DNA from: JBBSEZ01 sp038239195
GTDB taxonomy: Bacteria > Planctomycetota > Planctomycetia > Gemmatales > Gemmataceae
DNA length: 10,628 bases
Direction: 5' to 3'
NCBI GenBank assembly: GCA_038239195.1
Contig: JBBSEZ010000353.1
Location: 1 to 10,628 of the forward strand
Positions 5,923 through 10,628 of this stretch are shown one piece after another (within the stretch, counting starts at the first letter, position 1; each line of letters starts with the position of its first letter). The notes under the pieces were generated by a model. It had not been told where the DNA came from, ran no database searches, and worked only from the letters and a program-made list of their open reading frames with translations. A program made the position numbers and the translations under genes.

Positions 5923-7512
5923 ATGGCCCTCTCCCCGATCGCGCTGCTGCAAAACATCCTTTCCCGCCCCCTCGTACGGAAGCTCACCGACGTCGCCCTG
6001 GGGCGCTTCGCCCGCCACCGCGTCGCCCAACTCGACCGCCAGCCCACCGGGCGCGTGCAGCGCGACACGCTCCTACGCCTGGTGCGCCACGCCCGCAACA
6101 CGCGCTTTGGCCGCGACCACGGCTTCGCCCACGTGCGCAGCGTCGCCGACTACCAGCGCCAGGTGCCGCTGCGCGAGTACGAGGCATTCTGGGCCCACTA
6201 CTGGAAGCCGGCGTTTCCCTTCCTCGGTGGGACGACCTGGCCCGACGCCATCCCCTACCTCGGTCTGTCGTCGGGCACCACGAGCGGGGCCACCAAGTAC
6301 GTCCCCCTGTCGCGCCAGATGCTCGCCTCCAACCAGAAGGCGGCGCTGACCACCATCGCCCTGTTCCTGGCCGCCCACCCGCGCACGCCCCTGTTCGCGG
6401 GCAGGTTGTTCTTCCTCGGCGGCAGCACCGACCTGCAAGACTTCGGCGCGGTCGATCCACAGCGCCGCGAGCGCGTCCTGGGCGGCGACCTGAGCGGGAT
6501 CACCTCCCTGGAGGCGTCGCCGCTGTTGCGTCCGTACAGTTTCCCGCCCGTCGAGCTGGCCCTCGAAAAAGACTGGGACCGGAAGATGCGACTGCTCGCC
6601 GAGCGCGGGGCACAGCTCCCGATCACCATGCTGAGCGGCATCCCGGCCTGGCTGCTGGTGCTGTTCGATCGACTCCGCCAGGCCACGGGCAAGGAGCGGA
6701 TCGCCGACGTCTGGCCGATGCTGCGCTTGCTGATTCACGGCGGGACCAAGTTCGATCCCTACCGCGAGCTGTTCCGCGAGCAGATCGGCAGCCCCGACGT
6801 CCACTTCCTCGAGGTCTACCCGGCGTCGGAGGCCTTCCTCGCCACCGAAGACCCGCGCTTCGGTCTGCTGCGCCTGGTGCCCGACCACGACGTCTTCTTC
6901 GAGTTCGTGCCGCTGGACGAGATCGACGGCCCGCAGCCCGTGCGTCACACCGCCGGCGAGGTCGAGGTGGGCGTGAACTACGCCGTGGCGCTGACGACGT
7001 GCGCCGGGCTATGGAGCTACGTGCTCGGCGACACCGTCGCCTTCGAGAAGCGCGATCCGCCCCTGTTGCGTTTCACCGGGCGGACGAAGTATTTCCTCTC
7101 GGCCTTCGGCGAGCACCTCATCAGCGAGGAGGTCGAGCGGGCCGTGACCGCCGCCGCGACGGCGACGGGCTGCGCCGCGATCGACTTCCACGTCGGCCCC
7201 GTTTTCCCCGCCAGCCCGACCCAGCCGGGCCGGCACCGCTACCTCGTCGAGTTTGCCGGGCCCGCGCCCGACCTCGCCCGCTTCGCGGCCGAGCTCGACG
7301 CCTACCTGTGCCGCATCAACGAGGACTACGTCGCCCACCGCGTGGGCGACCTGGCCATGATGGCGCCCGACGTGGTCCCGGTCCGGAAGGGTGGTTTTGC
7401 CGACTGGATGCGTTCGCGGGGCAAGCTCGGCGGGCAGCACAAGGTGCCGCGCATGGACAATAGTGGAGAGATCACCGCGCAGATGTCGCGATTCTTCGCC
7501 GGCGCCATTTAG
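5923..7512 (+). CDS. GH3-family acyl-adenylating enzyme
   Basis: This 529-residue protein belongs to the GH3 branch of the ANL adenylating superfamily. GH3 proteins activate a carboxylic acid with ATP and, where studied in plants, conjugate it to an amino acid. Visible motifs in order: ATP loop LSSGTTSGATK (115-125), second nucleotide motif EVYPASEAF (297-305), third motif YVLGD (366-370), hinge-region GRTKYFLSAFGEHL (386-399), and the C-terminal GKLGGQHKVPR (500-510) characteristic of bacterial GH3 proteins. Length and order are complete, so it should be functional. The bacterial substrate is unknown. I chose the ATG at 5923, which gives a usual GH3 N-terminus; a GTG at 5821 would add 34 residues of low-complexity sequence and has no spaced ribosome binding site, though that of the ATG is also weak. 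Its TAG stop lies inside a perfect inverted repeat. Confidence 0.9.
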   Translation: MALSPIALLQNILSRPLVRKLTDVALGRFARHRVAQLDRQPTGRVQRDTLLRLVRHARNTRFGRDHGFAHVRSVADYQRQVPLREYEAFWAHYWKPAFPFLGGTTWPDAIPYLGLSSGTTSGATKYVPLSRQMLASNQKAALTTIALFLAAHPRTPLFAGRLFFLGGSTDLQDFGAVDPQRRERVLGGDLSGITSLEASPLLRPYSFPPVELALEKDWDRKMRLLAERGAQLPITMLSGIPAWLLVLFDRLRQATGKERIADVWPMLRLLIHGGTKFDPYRELFREQIGSPDVHFLEVYPASEAFLATEDPRFGLLRLVPDHDVFFEFVPLDEIDGPQPVRHTAGEVEVGVNYAVALTTCAGLWSYVLGDTVAFEKRDPPLLRFTGRTKYFLSAFGEHLISEEVERAVTAAATATGCAAIDFHVGPVFPASPTQPGRHRYLVEFAGPAPDLARFAAELDAYLCRINEDYVAHRVGDLAMMAPDVVPVRKGGFADWMRSRGKLGGQHKVPRMDNSGEITAQMSRFFAGAI

Positions 7513-7568
7513 CCGCCGAGCTCGGCGCGACGCTCCCCGAGCCGAACCGAGCTCGGCGGCTAAATGGC
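7504..7568. repeat. Perfect 22-bp inverted repeat between convergent genes
   Basis: The left arm (7504-7525, GCCATTTAGCCGCCGAGC then TCGG) and the right arm (7547-7568) are exact reverse complements across a 21-nt loop. The element contains the last codons and TAG stop of the GH3 gene and ends 3 nt before the stop of the opposing kinase gene, filling the whole gap. It could act as a two-way terminator, although there are no T-tracts. Its arm start (TTTAGCCGCCG) resembles the element at 1472-1524 read on the other strand (TGTAGCCCGCCG). Confidence 0.8.
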
Positions 7569-7571
7569 CGC

Positions 7572-10367
7572 TCACGTGTCCCGCCCGAACAGAAACCCCA
7601 GTAGCGCAAGCCCGCCGCCCGCCGCCAGGCACAACAGTTCCGGCGACAGGGGCCCCACCTCCGGCATGCCCAGGACCGCGCCGGCGCTCATGAGCACGGC
7701 GGCTGGGATGAGGAACACGCCCATCTTCGGGCTGCGCCAGATCGCCGACAGCACGAGCAGTAGCCCCGCCACGACCGCGTTGAGATTGCACAGCACGCGC
7801 AGCAAGCCCTCCGGCACGCCGGGCACGTCGAACGGTTTCTCGGTCAGCGCCTTGCTCCACAAGTTGGTCCACGTGGCCGCCTCATCGACCGAGGCGGCGC
7901 CCGGAACCAAGTGCCGAACGTGCAGCCACACCAGCCCGGTCCCCAACAGCACCGCTCCGAGGAGAAACCGCGGCGTCGAGCCGAATACGGCCCCGGGCAC
8001 GCCGGCGAGCGGCGAGCGGCCCGATTGCCCCTTCTCGGGCTCGTCGGCCATCGCCAGGACCTCGCGCATGTCGATGCGCCTTGCGCGCGGCACCGGGGGT
8101 AGGGCCCGGAGCGGCTCCGCCTTGCGCGCCGGCTCGGCCGTGGTGGCCTCGCCCACCGGCGCGGGGGCCCGCTCCACCGCCGGGGATGGCGCGAAGACCG
8201 GAGGCGGAGCTGCCTCGGCCTTCTTGATCTCGGCGGCCTGCTGCACCATCACCTCGGCGACGCGCTCCGCCTTCTGCTGCGCCGCGGCCGGGCCCATGCC
8301 CTGGGCCTGGAGGTTCTTCTGCTCGATCGCCTGCAAGTAGCGGCGCTCCTTCGCCTCCTGCCGGGCCCGGCGGAAGTTGTCGATCCGGCAAACGATCGGA
8401 TCGCGCCAGGAGGCGAACTTCGGGCGGGCGCCGCGGGGGCCTGCCCCCCACCGAGGGCGTGCCAGCAGTTTCGCCTCGTAGCCAAAGAGCGCCTCGAAGA
8501 GCTCCTCCCAGTGCTCGCCGCTGTACTTGCAGACGAGCTCCTGGAGCGCGTCTTCCGAAAGGCCGCGCAGCCGCAGCCCCTTGAGCATGCGCTCCACCCT
8601 CTCGACGGGCTCGCGGCGCTGGGCGAAGATGCGTCGGTCGAGCCCGTAGTGGAGGGCGAAGGCGAGCCCGATGGCCACCACGCCCACGATCAGCCAGGCC
8701 CAGAAGAGCTTGAGCAGGAAGAGCAGCCCGACGAACAGCAGCCCGGCCGCGCCGACCTTGAGCCAGTCGAGCCAGCCGCTGTCCAGGGCCAACTCGCGCG
8801 CCTTTCCGAACAGCGGGGAGCGCTGCGAGGCGCCGCGGACGAGGAAGCAGGCCAGGGCAGTCAGGGCGCCCAGCCCGAGGAAGCTGCCCGCGAAGCGCCA
8901 CCAGCCGATCAGGGCGAAGAGGAGAACGAGGGCCGCGCACCCTGCCAGGAAGCTCGGCAGGAGGATCGACCGCAGGCGAACGGCGGGCGCTTCGAGGAAG
9001 GCCCTGGCGCTCTCCTCGAGCACGCGGACGTGTTCCTCGCTCGCCGCCAGTTTGGCGGTGCCCCGTAGGCCGAGGAAGTCCTCGAGCGCCTGGATGGCCT
9101 CGTCGGTCGTGGCGTAACGGTCGTCCGCCCTCTTGGCCACCATCTTGAGGACGACGTCGGACAGGGCGCGCGGCACGGTCTTGACGATTACGTCGGGGCG
9201 CACCACGGGGTCGGTGGCGTGCCGAGTCATCACCTCCAGGGCGCTGGTGCCCTGGAACACGGCCCGGCCAGTCACCAGCACGTAGAGCGTACACCCCAGC
9301 GAGTAGACGTCGGCGCGATGGTCCACCGCGGTGGCGTTGCGCGCCTGCTCGGGGGCCATGTAGGCCGGCGTCCCCATCGCCTGCTTCACCTGCGTGATGT
9401 TGCTGAGGCTGGCGAGGGACCGGCCGGCGACGCTTTTTCCGGAAGGGGCGGCCGCGCCCGCCGTCTCTTTCTCGAGAGGCGCCTCTTCCAGCCCAGGCGT
9501 CTTGACCAGGCCGAGGTCGGCGACCTTGACGACGCCCTGCGCGTTGAGCATCAGGTTGTCGGGCTTGACGTCGCGGTGGATCATGCCGCGGTCGTGAGCG
9601 AACTTGAGGCCGCGCGCCGCCTGGAGGACGTAGCCGGCGGCCTCCTCGGGGGGCAACTTGCCCTGCTTCTTGAGCAACTGGCCGAGCGATTGGCCCTCGA
9701 CGAATTCCATGCTGAAATAGTTGATGCCCTTGTCGGTGCCGACGTCGTAGATCTGCACGACGTTGTGATGCACGAGCTGGGCGGCGGCGTACGCCTCGCG
9801 CATGAAGCGCGCCACAAAGACGGGGCTCTTCGCCCAGCGACGATTCATCACCTTGAGCGCCACAAGCCGATCCAACGACACCTGGCGGGCGAGGTAGACG
9901 GCCCCCATCCCGCCGCGACCCAGTTCCCGCACGATCTGGTAGTTGCCCAGCACCGCGGGCACCTCGTCTTCTTCCTCCTCCCTCCTGACAGCGGCGAGAC
10001 GAGGCTCGCCGTCGCCGCCCGCCTCGGCGAGGTCGAGATGGACGGGCTGTCGGGGCGGCTGCGATTCGTTGGGCAAGGTAGCGGCGACGTCGGCCGCGGC
10101 AACCGAAAAGTGAGCGTTGACGGGGCCGGCGTCGCTGGGCGCCTGGGTGGCTTCCAGGGCGGGGCCGCGAGGAGGAGAGGCCACGCTCGCCACGCTGGCC
10201 GGTTGCCCGGCGCTGCCGAGCAGCGCGGCGCTCATCCTCTCGTCGGCGCCGGCTGGGACCGTGAGCAGGAACGCCTGGCCGCACTTGCTGCACTTCGGAG
10301 AATAGCGGCCCGGTTTGGCGTTCTTGACGGCGATGGCGTGCTGGCAATGAGGACAGAGGACGCCCAC
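7572..10367 (-). CDS. Zinc-ribbon, multi-pass membrane Ser/Thr kinase
   Basis: This 931-residue protein starts with a zinc ribbon (C5, C8, C26, C29 in CPHC and CSKC), followed by a low-complexity linker. The kinase domain spans about 143-432: glycine loop GRGGMGAVY (150-158), K172, helix-C E191, HRD D266 with N271, D284 in DLG instead of DFG, and APE (338-340). Catalytic residues are intact. About four hydrophobic segments follow (465-575). Next come a soluble region with a probable helical core (YSGEHWEELFEALFGYE, 615-631), a charged Ala/Gln/Lys-rich helix (665-720) and a Pro/Ala linker. About four more membrane segments (800-928) end the protein. I recall this layout from planctomycete kinases but cannot name a function. 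The activation segment is long (about 284-338). The GTG at 10367 is chosen because AAGGAG lies 5 nt upstream; TTG at 10394 would fall in an inverted repeat. Confidence 0.9.
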   Translation of the reverse strand: MGVLCPHCQHAIAVKNAKPGRYSPKCSKCGQAFLLTVPAGADERMSAALLGSAGQPASVASVASPPRGPALEATQAPSDAGPVNAHFSVAAADVAATLPNESQPPRQPVHLDLAEAGGDGEPRLAAVRREEEEDEVPAVLGNYQIVRELGRGGMGAVYLARQVSLDRLVALKVMNRRWAKSPVFVARFMREAYAAAQLVHHNVVQIYDVGTDKGINYFSMEFVEGQSLGQLLKKQGKLPPEEAAGYVLQAARGLKFAHDRGMIHRDVKPDNLMLNAQGVVKVADLGLVKTPGLEEAPLEKETAGAAAPSGKSVAGRSLASLSNITQVKQAMGTPAYMAPEQARNATAVDHRADVYSLGCTLYVLVTGRAVFQGTSALEVMTRHATDPVVRPDVIVKTVPRALSDVVLKMVAKRADDRYATTDEAIQALEDFLGLRGTAKLAASEEHVRVLEESARAFLEAPAVRLRSILLPSFLAGCAALVLLFALIGWWRFAGSFLGLGALTALACFLVRGASQRSPLFGKARELALDSGWLDWLKVGAAGLLFVGLLFLLKLFWAWLIVGVVAIGLAFALHYGLDRRIFAQRREPVERVERMLKGLRLRGLSEDALQELVCKYSGEHWEELFEALFGYEAKLLARPRWGAGPRGARPKFASWRDPIVCRIDNFRRARQEAKERRYLQAIEQKNLQAQGMGPAAAQQKAERVAEVMVQQAAEIKKAEAAPPPVFAPSPAVERAPAPVGEATTAEPARKAEPLRALPPVPRARRIDMREVLAMADEPEKGQSGRSPLAGVPGAVFGSTPRFLLGAVLLGTGLVWLHVRHLVPGAASVDEAATWTNLWSKALTEKPFDVPGVPEGLLRVLCNLNAVVAGLLLVLSAIWRSPKMGVFLIPAAVLMSAGAVLGMPEVGPLSPELLCLAAGGGLALLGFLFGRDT

Positions 10368-10372
10368 GTACG

Positions 10373-10378
10373 CTCCTT
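10373..10378 (-). promoter_or_regulatory. Ribosome binding site fixing a GTG start
   Basis: AAGGAG on the minus strand lies 5 nt before the GTG at 10367. The zinc-ribbon motif starts right after that GTG, which agrees with this choice. Confidence 0.7.
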
Positions 10379-10389
10379 GCACCAGAGAC

Positions 10390-10434
10390 CGCAACGCGGC
10401 AACGCGAGGCCTGCCGGCACGTTGCCGCGTTGCG
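10390..10434. repeat. 15-bp perfect inverted repeat in the kinase leader
   Basis: CGCAACGCGGCAACG (10390-10404) and its exact reverse complement (10420-10434) flank a 15-nt loop. Each arm carries two GCAACG half-sites, and the left arm overlaps a tandem 8-mer GCAACGCG (10391-10406). It lies 11 nt upstream of the ribosome binding site, so it could be an mRNA hairpin or a DNA operator with four half-sites. Confidence 0.7.
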
Positions 10435-10451
10435 ACGCATTCCGAGCGTTG

Positions 10452-10480
10452 ACTGTAACCCGGCGGCGGGACAGATTCAA
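10452..10480 (-). promoter_or_regulatory. Candidate promoter for the membrane kinase
   Basis: On the minus strand TTGAAT (10475-10480), a 17-nt spacer and TACAGT (10452-10457) match the -35/-10 consensus at 4/6 each. The start would be near 10445, placing the 10390-10434 inverted repeat at the very start of the transcript. Weak, pattern-only evidence. Confidence 0.3.
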
Positions 10481-10628
10481 GAACGTGTTTGTCGCACCTC
10501 GACGGCGGCGCAAGTCAAGGGTAGAACGGCCCTTGCCGTGCCCCGTGCCCCGCAGCAGCGGGGAGGACAGCTTTTCTTCGCACCTCTGGTTTTTCGGGCC
10601 TGTGCCGGTAGAAGTGGTACTTGCCGGA
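10481..10628. other. Right edge, no gene recognised
   Basis: No supportable coding region is seen upstream of the kinase promoter. A small hairpin, CCCCGC-AGCA-GCGGGG, lies at 10548-10563, with a T-rich stretch a few bases further on the plus strand. The last bases contain TGCCGGTAG (10603-10611), the core of the 11-mer found at 4733 and 962. Confidence 0.45.

Noticed and set aside
7882..10440. 852-codon minus-strand open frame
   Set aside because: It is the shifted frame of the membrane kinase, which has all kinase motifs; the alternative product is Arg-rich and featureless.
10548..10563. Hairpin followed by a T-rich stretch, considered as a terminator
   Set aside because: The stem is only 6 bp, the T-tract is displaced and interrupted, and no plus-strand gene ends just before it.

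Overview
The window looks like a piece of a GC-rich planctomycete genome, probably Gemmatales or Isosphaerales. This is inferred from gene content, not from a marker gene. The indicators are two large eukaryote-like Ser/Thr kinases in planctomycete-style architectures (one ending in GDEG-type leucine-rich repeats, one starting with a CPHC...CSKC zinc ribbon and carrying many membrane segments), a GH3-type adenylating enzyme, and several palindromic repeats placed against gene ends. No rRNA, tRNA, transposase, phage gene or CRISPR array is visible. Seven protein genes can be supported.

Layout from left to right. Positions 1-228 hold no convincing gene. A small secreted protein of unknown function (280-729, minus) is followed downstream by a perfect 26-bp palindrome. 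A divergent spacer separates it from a NUDIX hydrolase (1074-1478, plus). The NUDIX stop codon lies inside a multi-hairpin palindromic element (1472-1524). Next comes a cytosolic kinase-LRR protein (1607-3559, plus), whose gene carries an imperfect 22-bp inverted repeat (2495-2561) exactly where the kinase domain has an unusually long insertion. It converges, with an 11-nt gap, on a PfkB-family sugar or nucleoside kinase (3571-4578, minus).

A 390-nt divergent spacer with a candidate sigma70-type promoter leads into a probable two-gene unit on the plus strand: an alpha/beta hydrolase with a GTG start (4969-5811) and a GH3-family acyl-adenylating enzyme (5923-7512). The GH3 stop codon lies inside a perfect 22-bp inverted repeat (7504-7568) that fills the gap to the last gene. 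That gene is a 931-residue zinc-ribbon, multi-pass membrane Ser/Thr kinase (7572-10367, minus). Its predicted 5' leader contains a 15-bp perfect inverted repeat built from four GCAACG half-sites.

Functionally the window mixes signalling (two kinases with different sensor or output modules), small-molecule housekeeping (NUDIX, PfkB) and a possible conjugation/hydrolysis pair (GH3 plus alpha/beta hydrolase). Only the last two genes look like an operon; the rest appear to be single transcription units. The least ordinary features are the palindromic elements that supply stop codons or sit inside a coding sequence, and the hydrolase-GH3 pairing. No known defence system or biosynthetic cluster is evident.
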